Shown here piece after piece: positions 9,391 to 18,038 of a DNA stretch of 35,087 nt. Source of the stretch: Flavobacteriaceae bacterium (GTDB taxonomy: Bacteria; Bacteroidota; Bacteroidia; Flavobacteriales; Flavobacteriaceae); the NCBI GenBank assembly GCA_029942185.1, contig JAOZTK010000006.1, forward strand, positions 1-35,087, written 5' to 3'. The translations under genes and the position numbers were made by a program. Below the pieces are notes generated by a model, which did no database searches, was not told the origin of the DNA, and worked only from the letters and a program-made list of their open reading frames with translations. Every line of letters starts with the position of its first letter. Position 1 is the first letter of the stretch.

Positions 9391-10554
9391 TTATTTGCTA
9401 GTGAACATTTTTACATCTTGTTCTGAAACTTTTTCTTCTCCAAGAATGATTAATCGTTCTACCACATTTCTGAGCTCGCGAATATTTCCGGTCCAGTTGT
9501 ATTCCTGTAAAAGCTTAATCGCTTTGGCTTTAAAAACTTTAGTACTCGTGCCTTGCTCTTTTGCAATTTTCATCGCAAAGTATTCAATGAGTATCGGAAT
9601 ATCATCTCGTCTGTCGTTTAAAGAAGGAACAGCTATCAAAATAACAGCTAATCTATGGTATAAGTCCTCTCTGAATTTCTTGTCTTTGATTTCCTTTTGT
9701 AGATCTTTATTCGTTGCAGCGATGACTCTTACATTTACCTCAATATCTTTGGCATCACCTACACGTTGAATCTTACCTTCTTGTAAAGCACGTAAGACTT
9801 TTGCTTGCGCAGAAAGACTCATATCGCCAATTTCATCAAGAAATAAAGTGCCTCCATTTGCCGCTTCAAATTTTCCGGTTCGATCTTTAATGGCTCCGGT
9901 AAAAGAACCTTTTTTATGTCCAAAAAGTTCGCTCTCAATTAATTCTGATGGAATAGCTGCACAATTTACTTCAATCAAAGGAGCTTTATTACGCTTGCTT
10001 TTTTCGTGCAACCAATGAGCGACCAATTCTTTACCCGTACCGTTTGCCCCGGTAATTAAAACACGTGCTTCAGTAGGTGCCACTTTCTCAATCATTTCTT
10101 TAATCTGAGTGATTGCTCGGCTATTACCAATCATTTCATAGTCTTTGCTAATTTTCTTTTTTAAGCGTTTGTTTTCAACAATCAATTCTTTATTGTCAAG
10201 TGCATTTCTAATCGCATTGAGTAATCGGTTTAAATCGGGTGGCTTAGAAATATAGTCAAAGGCTCCTAACCGCATTGTGTTGACAGCTGTATCCAAATCA
10301 CCGTGACCGGAAATCATTAAAAACTGTAATTCGGGTTTTATTTTTTTACTGTATTGCAATACTTCAACACCATCCATTTTGGGCATTTTTATGTCGCATA
10401 AGACCAAATCGTAGTCGTTTTCTTTAATGAGTTCGATGCCTTCCACACCATCTACAGCTTCAAAAACTTTATAGCTGTTATTTTCCTCAGAAATTATTTT
10501 TTTTAGTACACGACGTATTGCCACTTCGTCTTCTATTATTAATATTTTACTCAT
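9391..10554 (-). CDS. Sigma-54-interacting response regulator (receiver + AAA+), no C-terminal Fis-type HTH visible
   Basis: Receiver domain (ILIIEDE, LVLCDIKMPKMDG, KPPDL); AAA+ with GSFTGA loop, GGTLFLDEIGDM, WTGNIRELRNVVERLIIL; ORF stops ~15 aa after the AAA+ domain. Confidence 0.9.
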   Translation of the reverse strand: MSKILIIEDEVAIRRVLKKIISEENNSYKVFEAVDGVEGIELIKENDYDLVLCDIKMPKMDGVEVLQYSKKIKPELQFLMISGHGDLDTAVNTMRLGAFDYISKPPDLNRLLNAIRNALDNKELIVENKRLKKKISKDYEMIGNSRAITQIKEMIEKVAPTEARVLITGANGTGKELVAHWLHEKSKRNKAPLIEVNCAAIPSELIESELFGHKKGSFTGAIKDRTGKFEAANGGTLFLDEIGDMSLSAQAKVLRALQEGKIQRVGDAKDIEVNVRVIAATNKDLQKEIKDKKFREDLYHRLAVILIAVPSLNDRRDDIPILIEYFAMKIAKEQGTSTKVFKAKAIKLLQEYNWTGNIRELRNVVERLIILGEEKVSEQDVKMFTSK

Positions 10555-10588
10555 CTTGTAATCTTTGTTTTAGGCTAAAGCCTATTCG

Positions 10589-11896
10589 CTAATATTTAAG
10601 CCATTTCCACAATTCTTTGTAACTGGGTTTTTTCCCATACATTAGTATTCCTACTCGATATATCTTAGCTGCCAGCCATATCATTGCTATAAAAGTTAAC
10701 AATAACAATATCAAAGATACTACTATTTGCCATAAGGGTGCTCCCAGTGGAATCCGCATCATCATGACAATGGGAGATGTAAAGGGAATCATGGAAAATG
10801 TGGTTGCCAAAGTACCATGTGGATCGTTGATTACCACAGCAAACCCGATGTAGATTCCTAACATTAACGGCATAATAACGGGTAACATAAATTGTTGCGT
10901 GTCAGTTTCATTGTCAACCGCAGCACCAATAGCAGCGTAAAGGGAACTATACAATAAAAAGCCACCGATAAAAAACAACAAAAAAGAAATCATAATCGTC
11001 GCGATGGGCAATTGCCATAATTCCTGAATTAAGAGCTCAATTTTTGAATTTGCAGCGACTTCTTTTACCATTTCAAGTTGTTCTTGACTAATTTGTGAAT
11101 TTGTGTTGATGCCAAGAATGGGTAATAGAAATATATACAGAATACCGAGGACGATTCCCCAAATAATAAATTGTAGAATACCGGCTCCGGCTGTACCTAT
11201 AACTTTCCCCAACATAAGTTGAAAAGGCTTTACCGAAGACACAATTATTTCTATAATACGACTGGTCTTCTCTTCAATGACACTTCGCATTACCATGGCA
11301 CCATAGATCATTATAAAAAGCATGATAAAATAACCGGCTATTGTCCCAATTCCCAATTTTATTTCATTGATAAACTTAGAAGTTTCTTTACCTTCAAAAT
11401 TTTGTAATTGTATTTCGGATCTTATTTTCGCTTTCTTTACCTTTTCGATGTCAATATTGAGTTCTTTCATCTTTAGGAACCCCAATCGTTTATCTAATCT
11501 TCTTTCAATCCTTTCAGTAAAAATTACACTTGGCGATTCGTTGGAAAAAAACTGTATCTTTTTTATAATTCCGTCAATACTACTACTGTTTGGGATATAC
11601 AATAAGCCATATTGGTCTGTTTCTTTAACTGTTTGCTTGGCTGCCTCAATATCCAAATGTGAGAGATCTATAAATTTTAGACTCTCCGTACTTTGAAAAT
11701 CATCCGAAGTGAAATAATGAGATTTATTCACATAAGATACAGTTCTTGTTTTGTCGATACTTGATTTCGTGACAAAAGCCATCAAAGCCACCATCCCAAT
11801 CATTAAAATCGGACCTAAAACGGTCATGATTATAAAGGTCTTATTGCGAACTTTAGCTAAAAATTCTCTAACTATTATTAGTTTTAGTTTATCCAT
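10589..11896 (-). CDS. ABC-2 type transporter permease (NatB-like)
   Basis: MDKLKLIIVREFLAKVRNKTFIIMTVLGPILM start; GAMVMRSVIEEKTSRIIEIIVSSVKPFQLMLGKVIG motif; multi-TM C-terminal half. Confidence 0.88.
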   Translation of the reverse strand: MDKLKLIIVREFLAKVRNKTFIIMTVLGPILMIGMVALMAFVTKSSIDKTRTVSYVNKSHYFTSDDFQSTESLKFIDLSHLDIEAAKQTVKETDQYGLLYIPNSSSIDGIIKKIQFFSNESPSVIFTERIERRLDKRLGFLKMKELNIDIEKVKKAKIRSEIQLQNFEGKETSKFINEIKLGIGTIAGYFIMLFIMIYGAMVMRSVIEEKTSRIIEIIVSSVKPFQLMLGKVIGTAGAGILQFIIWGIVLGILYIFLLPILGINTNSQISQEQLEMVKEVAANSKIELLIQELWQLPIATIMISFLLFFIGGFLLYSSLYAAIGAAVDNETDTQQFMLPVIMPLMLGIYIGFAVVINDPHGTLATTFSMIPFTSPIVMMMRIPLGAPLWQIVVSLILLLLTFIAMIWLAAKIYRVGILMYGKKPSYKELWKWLKY

Positions 11897-12024
11897 TCTC
11901 AGTGTATTAAATTTTGAATGTTGTGTGTGCTATTAAGCGATTTGTAAGTGCCATTTAGAAGTCTATTTTTTTAATTATTTATTTTGAGTATGTCCGAAGC
12001 ACTTATTTCTTTATTCGTGAGACT

Positions 12025-12049
12025 CTAAAAAATTATTCCAATTTTTTAG
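12025..12049. repeat. AT-rich perfect hairpin between natB-like and natA-like genes
   Basis: CTAAAAAATT-ATTCC-AATTTTTTAG, 10-bp perfect arms. Confidence 0.6.
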
Positions 12050-12132
12050 TTAGTCGAATTGAAAATCAAGCTGCAAGCATGACTAATCCCGCTTTTTCAG
12101 CGGGTTATTGGTTAATACCTTGACCTTCTAAG

Positions 12133-13068
12133 TCAATTTCTTTTATTCGTTTCAACAGCTTTAATAAAGATCTCACTAACACTTGGGATGACTTCAACAA
12201 AATGATTTATTGCTGTTTTTTCAGAAAGATATTTAATTAAATCTCTTGCAGAATCTTTAGGATCAATTTTTATATTCAATTTTAAATCTTCCTCCAGTGA
12301 TTTAAAGTTTGCAGTACTGATCTTAAATTTTGAAGCTATTTCTTTCCGGAGTTTATCAGGATCAGGACTGTGTAGACCTACTTCAAAAGTATTGGTTTTA
12401 TACTGCCTTTTTATTTCTTGTAAATTTCCATCTAAAATTTTATTCGCTTTATCGATTAAAGTAATGTCATCACATAATTCTTCGACAGATTCCATGCGAT
12501 GTGTTGAGAAAATTATGGTAGCGCCTTTATTTCTCAATTCCAAAATTTCATCTTTTATCAGGTTGGCATTTATCGGATCAAAACCACTAAAAGGTTCATC
12601 GAAGATTAACAGTTTTGGCTGATGTAAAACGGTTACGATAAATTGTACTTTTTGAGCCATTCCTTTAGACAGTTCTTGGACTTTTTTATTCCACCAATCA
12701 CCAATTTCAAATTTTTCAAACCAATACTTTAAGCGTTTTTTAGCTTCTGCTTTGGAGAGCCCTTTTAGTTGTGCTAAATATAAAGCTTGTTCACCGACTT
12801 TCATGCTTTTGTACAAGCCCCTTTCTTCAGGTAAATAGCCAATATAATGTACGTCATTCAGTTGCAGTGGCCTTCCGTCAAAAAATACCTGACCGGAATC
12901 TGGAAGTGTAATTTGATTTATAATTCGAATCAGGGTTGTTTTCCCGGCGCCATTAGGACCTAATAAGCCAAAGATACTCTTTTCGGGGACCTGAATCGAC
13001 ACCTTGTTTAACGCAGTGAAATCACCATATGTTTTTACTATATTTTTAGTTTCTAAAAGATAATTCAT
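12133..13068 (-). CDS. ABC transporter ATP-binding protein (NatA-like)
   Basis: Walker A GLLGPNGAGKTTLIR; signature-like LSKGMAQKVQFIVT; Walker B LLIFDEPFSGFDP; STHRMESVEELCD. Confidence 0.92.
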   Translation of the reverse strand: MNYLLETKNIVKTYGDFTALNKVSIQVPEKSIFGLLGPNGAGKTTLIRIINQITLPDSGQVFFDGRPLQLNDVHYIGYLPEERGLYKSMKVGEQALYLAQLKGLSKAEAKKRLKYWFEKFEIGDWWNKKVQELSKGMAQKVQFIVTVLHQPKLLIFDEPFSGFDPINANLIKDEILELRNKGATIIFSTHRMESVEELCDDITLIDKANKILDGNLQEIKRQYKTNTFEVGLHSPDPDKLRKEIASKFKISTANFKSLEEDLKLNIKIDPKDSARDLIKYLSEKTAINHFVEVIPSVSEIFIKAVETNKRN

Positions 13069-13091
13069 AAATTTTTGAGTATTTGAAAAGC

Positions 13092-13099
13092 CAAAAGTA
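13092..13099 (-). promoter_or_regulatory. Putative Bacteroidetes -7 element (TACTTTTG) for the natA-like gene
   Basis: CAAAAGTA on + = TACTTTTG on -, matches TAnnTTTG, 24 bp upstream of the ATG. Confidence 0.5.
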
Positions 13100-13108
13100 C
13101 TGATTTGT

Positions 13109-13384
13109 CTATTAACCTGAGTTCGATCTAAGATTTATCTCACAGAAAGTCAAGAGTACAGTAGGTTTTTGCTGAAAAACAAGTAGTTATAACTAGTTAT
13201 TGCAAATGGTTTTTAGTGAAAAGATGCTGTGCTATTGGCTTTTCTATTAATAGATTTCGATAATTAGCCCATATACTGCCCCAAATTCACTCAAATTATC
13301 CAGATAGTTCTCATAAATTTGGATTGCCTATGGGCTAATTATCTGAAACTGTGAGCAAAGCTTAGATCGAACTCAGGTTATTAG
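13109..13384. mobile_element. MITE-like element, ~276 bp, with 24-bp terminal inverted repeats and no transposase ORF
   Basis: Left end CTATTAACCTGAGTTCGATCTAAG (13109-13132), right end CTTAGATCGAACTCAGGTTATTAG (13361-13384): 23/24 complementary. Internal perfect 15-bp inverted repeat GATAATTAGCCCATA (13259-13273) / TATGGGCTAATTATC (13329-13343). Confidence 0.75.
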
Positions 13385-13430
13385 TATACAGTATTGTTAC
13401 GTGTTAAAGCCAATTAATAAATATTTTTAT

Positions 13431-13458
13431 AAAAATACTATGCGCGCATAGTATTTTT
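13431..13458. promoter_or_regulatory. Perfect 28-bp palindrome; putative MarR operator
   Basis: AAAAATACTATGCG|CGCATAGTATTTTT directly upstream of the marR -7 element. Confidence 0.75.
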
Positions 13459-13462
13459 TTTG

Positions 13463-13470
13463 TACCTTTG
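13463..13470 (+). promoter_or_regulatory. Putative Bacteroidetes -7 element TACCTTTG for marR operon
   Basis: TAnnTTTG consensus ending 4 nt before the marR ATG at 13475. Confidence 0.65.
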
Positions 13471-13474
13471 AAGA

Positions 13475-13918
13475 ATGCATAAAGAAGAATCCATAGATCA
13501 TCACCTCAGAGCCACTTGGCAAGCTGTTTCAAAAATGTATAACGAGCAAGCTTCAAAGCAAAATGCAACCATGGCAACCGGTTTTGTACTGCTCAATATC
13601 GATTGCGAAACCGGCACATCCTCTACTTCTTTAGGCCCTAAAATGGGAATGGAAGCAACAAGCCTGTCTCGAATATTAAAGAACATGCAAGATAAAGGGG
13701 TTATTTATCGTGAAAAAAATCCAAAAGACGGCAGAGGAGTTATCATAAAATTAACAGAATTCGGAAAAGAAAAAAGAGCTTTAGCCAGAACATTTGTCTT
13801 ACGCTTTAATAGCGTTGTCAAAGAGAATGTTACCGAGGAACAACTTATCAACTTTTTCCAAGTGATACGTGTAATTAATTCATTGATAAAGGATAAAGTT
13901 TTTTTTGTTAAAGGATAA
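13475..13918 (+). CDS. MarR-family winged-helix transcriptional regulator
   Basis: 147 aa; LGPKMGMEATSLSRILKNMQDKGVIYREKNPKDGRGVIIKLTEFGKE is a classic MarR wHTH and wing. Confidence 0.9.
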   Translation: MHKEESIDHHLRATWQAVSKMYNEQASKQNATMATGFVLLNIDCETGTSSTSLGPKMGMEATSLSRILKNMQDKGVIYREKNPKDGRGVIIKLTEFGKEKRALARTFVLRFNSVVKENVTEEQLINFFQVIRVINSLIKDKVFFVKG

Positions 13919-13950
13919 TAAAAACATTAACATTATAAATTAGAACAAAT

Positions 13951-16350
13951 ATGAAAAGATCCATTAAAAAAGTAGCTATCATCGGTTCCGGAATAATGGG
14001 ATCAGGAATAGCTTGTCATTTTGCAAACATCGGTGTGCAAGTTCGATTATTTGACATTGTGCCGCGTGAACTAAATGACAAAGAAAAAGCCAAAGGCCTG
14101 ACTTTAGAAAATAAAGTTGTGCGTAACAGATTGGTAAATGAAAGTTTACAAAATACTTTGAAATCTAAACCATCACCAATTTATCACAAAGATTTTGCAA
14201 AACGAATCAGCACAGGAAATCTTGAAGATGATTTGCATCTTATAGCCGATTGTGACTGGGTGATAGAGGTTGTGGTGGAACGTTTGGATATTAAACAAAA
14301 AGTATTTGAACAAATAGAAAAATTCCGTAAACCGGGTTCATTGATTACATCTAATACTTCAGGTATTCCAATTCAATACATGAATAAAGGACGTAGTGAA
14401 GATTTTAGAAAGCATTTTGCAGTTACACATTTTTTTAATCCTCCACGTTACCTAAAACTATTTGAAGTAGTTCCGGGTCCCGATTGCGAACAAGAAGTAA
14501 CAGATTTCCTAATGGGCTTCGGAGAGAAGTTTTTGGGAAAAACGTCTGTTTTGGCCAAAGATACACCGGCGTTTATTGGAAATCGTGTTGGTATATTCGG
14601 AATTATGAGTTTATTCCATGTGGTAAAAGAGATGGGATTAACGGTTGGGGAAGTTGATAAATTGACAGGACCTGTTATTGGTCGTCCAAAATCAGCAACT
14701 TTTAGAACCGTCGATTTAGTAGGTCTTGATACACTTGTGCATACAGCAAATGGTGTGGCAGACAATGCTAAAAATGATGAAATGCACGATAGTTTTGCTA
14801 TTCCGGATTTTATCCAAAAAATGATGGATAAAAAGTGGTTGGGCAGTAAGACCCAACAAGGTTTTTATAAAAAGGAAGTAGTGGATGGTAAAAAATCTAT
14901 ACTGGCTCTTGATTTAGAAACTTTGGAATATAAGCCGCAAGAAAGAGTTAATTTTCCAACTTTAGGAATGACGAAAACTATCGATAATGTTATTGATAGA
15001 TTTAAAGTTCTCGTTAAAGGTAAAGATAAGGCAGGAACGTTTTATCGCAAAACATTTGCTCCAATGTTTCAGTATGTGTCAAATAGAATCCCTGAAATTT
15101 CGGATGAACTTTACAGGATTGATGATGCGATGAAAGCAGGATTTGGATGGGAACATGGCCCTTTCCAAATTTGGGATGCTATAGGTGTTGAAAAAGGGGT
15201 TAAAATGATGGAAGCAGAAGGCTATAAACCCAATAAATGGGTAACTGAAATGCTTCTAAGTGGCCGAAAATCTTTTTACGATGTAAAAGATGGAGCAAAA
15301 TATTATTACGATATTCCAAAAAAAGAATTGGTAAAAATACCAGGACAAGACTCCTTTATTATTTTAGATACGATTCGAGAGGCCAAAACAATTTGGAGTA
15401 ATGCAGACGCGAGTATCCTACATCTGGGAGATGGTGTTTTAAATGTAGAATTCCGTTCAAAAATGAATACCTTAGGAGGAGGTGTTTTACAAGCTATCAA
15501 TAAGGGAATTGATTTGGCAGAAACAAAATATGAAGCAGTCATTTTGGGAAATCAAGCTGCAAATTTCTCAGTAGGAGCTAATTTAGCAATGGCTTTTATG
15601 ATGGCTATTGAGCAGGATTATGACGAATTGGTGATGGCAGTTAAATTGTTCCAAGATACGGTAATGCGTCTACGATACTCTTCTATACCGACAATTGTTG
15701 CGCCCCACGGTTTAACTTTAGGAGGTGCTTGTGAAATGAGTATGCATGCCGATAAAGTTGTAGCTGCAGCTGAAACATACATAGGATTGGTGGAGTTTGG
15801 AGTAGGTATTATCCCTGCAGGAGGTGGAACCAAAGAAGTTGCACGGCGTGTTTCTGAATTGTGGATCAAAGACGATGTAAAGTTAAATCGTTTACGTGAA
15901 ACATTTATAAATGTAGCGATGGCTAAAGTGGCTACCTCTGCTTATGAGGCTTTTGACTTAGGTTATTTCCAAGAAGGTAAAGATATTGTTGTGGTCAATA
16001 AAGAACGTCAGATTGCTACGGCTAAACGACATGCTATTCAAATGCTGGAAGATGGTTATACACAACCTGCACCGAAAGAAGTATATGTCCTAGGTCGTCA
16101 AGCCTTAGGAATGTTCTTGGTAGGAACAGATAGTTTAAAAGCAGGGCGTTTCGCATCTGAACACGACCAATTGGTAGCCAATAAATTGGGATATATCATG
16201 GCAGGTGGTGATTTGTCTGAACCACAGTTTGTGTCGGAACAGTATTTATTGGATTTAGAACGTGAAGCCATTATGAGTTTGTTTACTGAAAGGAAAACCT
16301 TAGAGCGTATTGAACATACATTAAAAACGGGAAAACCTTTAAGAAACTAA
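13951..16350 (+). CDS. 3-hydroxyacyl-CoA dehydrogenase / enoyl-CoA hydratase fusion (FadB-like)
   Basis: Rossmann VAIIGSGIMGSGIACHFANIGVQVRLFD; THFFNPPRYLKLFEVV; FIGNRVGIFG; C-terminal crotonase part APHGLTLGGACEMSMHADKVVAAAETYIGLVEFGVGIIPAGGGT. Confidence 0.95.
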   Translation: MKRSIKKVAIIGSGIMGSGIACHFANIGVQVRLFDIVPRELNDKEKAKGLTLENKVVRNRLVNESLQNTLKSKPSPIYHKDFAKRISTGNLEDDLHLIADCDWVIEVVVERLDIKQKVFEQIEKFRKPGSLITSNTSGIPIQYMNKGRSEDFRKHFAVTHFFNPPRYLKLFEVVPGPDCEQEVTDFLMGFGEKFLGKTSVLAKDTPAFIGNRVGIFGIMSLFHVVKEMGLTVGEVDKLTGPVIGRPKSATFRTVDLVGLDTLVHTANGVADNAKNDEMHDSFAIPDFIQKMMDKKWLGSKTQQGFYKKEVVDGKKSILALDLETLEYKPQERVNFPTLGMTKTIDNVIDRFKVLVKGKDKAGTFYRKTFAPMFQYVSNRIPEISDELYRIDDAMKAGFGWEHGPFQIWDAIGVEKGVKMMEAEGYKPNKWVTEMLLSGRKSFYDVKDGAKYYYDIPKKELVKIPGQDSFIILDTIREAKTIWSNADASILHLGDGVLNVEFRSKMNTLGGGVLQAINKGIDLAETKYEAVILGNQAANFSVGANLAMAFMMAIEQDYDELVMAVKLFQDTVMRLRYSSIPTIVAPHGLTLGGACEMSMHADKVVAAAETYIGLVEFGVGIIPAGGGTKEVARRVSELWIKDDVKLNRLRETFINVAMAKVATSAYEAFDLGYFQEGKDIVVVNKERQIATAKRHAIQMLEDGYTQPAPKEVYVLGRQALGMFLVGTDSLKAGRFASEHDQLVANKLGYIMAGGDLSEPQFVSEQYLLDLEREAIMSLFTERKTLERIEHTLKTGKPLRN

Positions 16351-16352
16351 GA

Positions 16353-16841
16353 AAGATGTTAGACTTTAAGATTATAGACTCTAGACCGATTTGTTTAACA
16401 GTTTAAAATTTATTGTCTAGTATTTAAATATATAAAAGATGGTAAAGCATAATTTTAGAAAACTGAAAATTTGGAAAAAAAGTTTAGAGTTAGTTTTTGA
16501 AACATATAGAATCACTAAAACTTTTTCAACTGATGAAAGGTATGGTTTAACGAGTCAACTAATTAGGTGTTCAGTTTCTATTCCATCGAATATAGCAGAA
16601 GGAACCAGTAAAAATTCTGATAAACATTTTAAAACTTTTCTTGAAACGAGTTTAGGATCAGCTTTTGAATGGGAAACTCAGAATATAATTGCCAGAGGGC
16701 TAGGTTATATTACAAATGAAAAATTTAACGAATTATAAAAAACCATAGACGAAATACAGAAAATGATAGTTGGATTTATGGATAAATTATCAATATAAGA
16801 AGTATTTGTCTATTGTCTAACATCTAACAATCTAATATCTT
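16353..16841. mobile_element. Four-helix-bundle cassette 1 bounded by 34-nt imperfect inverted repeats (IVS-like)
   Basis: Left arm 16353-16386 AAGATGTTAGACTTTAAGATTATAGACTCTAGAC and right arm 16808-16841 GTCTATTGTCTAACATCTAACAATCTAATATCTT pair at 26/34 positions without gaps; together they fill the fadB-fadA gap. Confidence 0.65.
16439..16798 (+). pseudogene. Four-helix-bundle protein (23S rRNA intervening-sequence protein family) with in-frame TAA at 16736-16738
   Basis: LKIWKKSLELVFETYRITKTFSTDERYGLTSQLIRCSVSIPSNIAEGTSKNSDKHFKTFLETSLGSAFEWETQ is diagnostic; after the TAA the same frame continues KTIDEIQKMIVGFMDKLSI*, the expected C-terminal helix. Confidence 0.8.
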
Positions 16842-16845
16842 AATT

Positions 16846-18030
16846 ATGAAAACAGCATATATAGTAAAAGGATACAGAACAGCAGTAGGAAAAGCACCAA
16901 GGGGTGTATTCCGATTTAAAAGACCCGATGAAATGGCGGCTGAAACCATTGAATACTTGTTGAAGAAAATACCGCAATTAGATAAAAAACGTATTGACGA
17001 TGTCATTGTCGGAAATGCCATGCCCGAAGCAGAGCAGGGTCTTAATATCGGAAGATTAGTCTCTCTTATGGGCTTAAAAATTGATGATGTAGCGGGTATG
17101 ACTGTCAACCGTTATTGTGCATCAGGGCTCGAAACTATCAGTATAGCAATAGCAAAGATTCAATCTGGAATGGCCGATTGTATCATTGCCGGTGGAGTCG
17201 AAAGCATGAGTTATATTCCGATGGGTGGCTACCGTGCCGTTCCGGATTATAAAACAACCAAAGAAGGTCATGAAGATTATTATTGGGGAATGGGTTTGAC
17301 TGCAGAAGCAGTAGCACAACAGTTTAAAGTGTCGCGAGAAGATCAAGATGAATTTGCATTTAAATCACATCAAAAAGCCTTAAAAGCTATAGACAATGGT
17401 ACGTTTAAAGATGATATTGCACCTATGAATATTGAAGAAATTTATATGGATGCAAATGGGAAGAAACAAACCAAATCATACGTAGTAGATACAGATGAAG
17501 GGCCACGAAGAGGGACTTCAATTGAAGCTTTGGCTAAATTAAGACCTGTTTTTGCGGCAGGTGGAAGTGTCACAGCCGGTAATTCTTCTCAAATGAGTGA
17601 TGGCGCTTCATTTTTTATGATTATGAGTGAGGAAATGATAAAAGAACTCAATATTGAGCCTATTGCTAGATTAGTATCTTATGCTGCAGTGGGTGTTGAC
17701 CCTCGCATTATGGGAATGGGACCCGTTGCAGCCGTTCCAAAAGCACTAAAACGAGCCGGCATGCAAATAAAAGACATGGAACTTTTAGAACTAAATGAGG
17801 CTTTTGCATCCCAATCAGTAGCCGTAATGAGAGAGTTGGATTTAAATCCGGATATCGTCAATGTAAATGGTGGAGCCATTGCATTAGGACATCCATTGGG
17901 CTGTACAGGTGCTAAACTATCGGTGCAATTATTAAACGAAATGCGCCGACGTAAAAATAAATTTGGTATGGTAACCATGTGTGTGGGTGCCGGGCAAGGA
18001 GCAGCAGGTGTCTTTGAGTTGCTCAAGTAG
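16846..18030 (+). CDS. Acetyl-CoA C-acyltransferase (thiolase, FadA-like)
   Basis: VNRYCASGLETISIA, GGVESMSYIPMGG, LNEAFASQSVAV, NGGAIALGHPLGCTGAK, CVGAGQGAAGVFE. Confidence 0.95.
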   Translation: MKTAYIVKGYRTAVGKAPRGVFRFKRPDEMAAETIEYLLKKIPQLDKKRIDDVIVGNAMPEAEQGLNIGRLVSLMGLKIDDVAGMTVNRYCASGLETISIAIAKIQSGMADCIIAGGVESMSYIPMGGYRAVPDYKTTKEGHEDYYWGMGLTAEAVAQQFKVSREDQDEFAFKSHQKALKAIDNGTFKDDIAPMNIEEIYMDANGKKQTKSYVVDTDEGPRRGTSIEALAKLRPVFAAGGSVTAGNSSQMSDGASFFMIMSEEMIKELNIEPIARLVSYAAVGVDPRIMGMGPVAAVPKALKRAGMQIKDMELLELNEAFASQSVAVMRELDLNPDIVNVNGGAIALGHPLGCTGAKLSVQLLNEMRRRKNKFGMVTMCVGAGQGAAGVFELLK

Positions 18031-18038
18031 TGTAAATC

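Noticed and set aside
12089-12107. CCCGCTTTTTCAGCGGG as an intrinsic terminator of the natA-like gene
   Set aside because: Stem present but no T tract on either strand downstream; function left unassigned.
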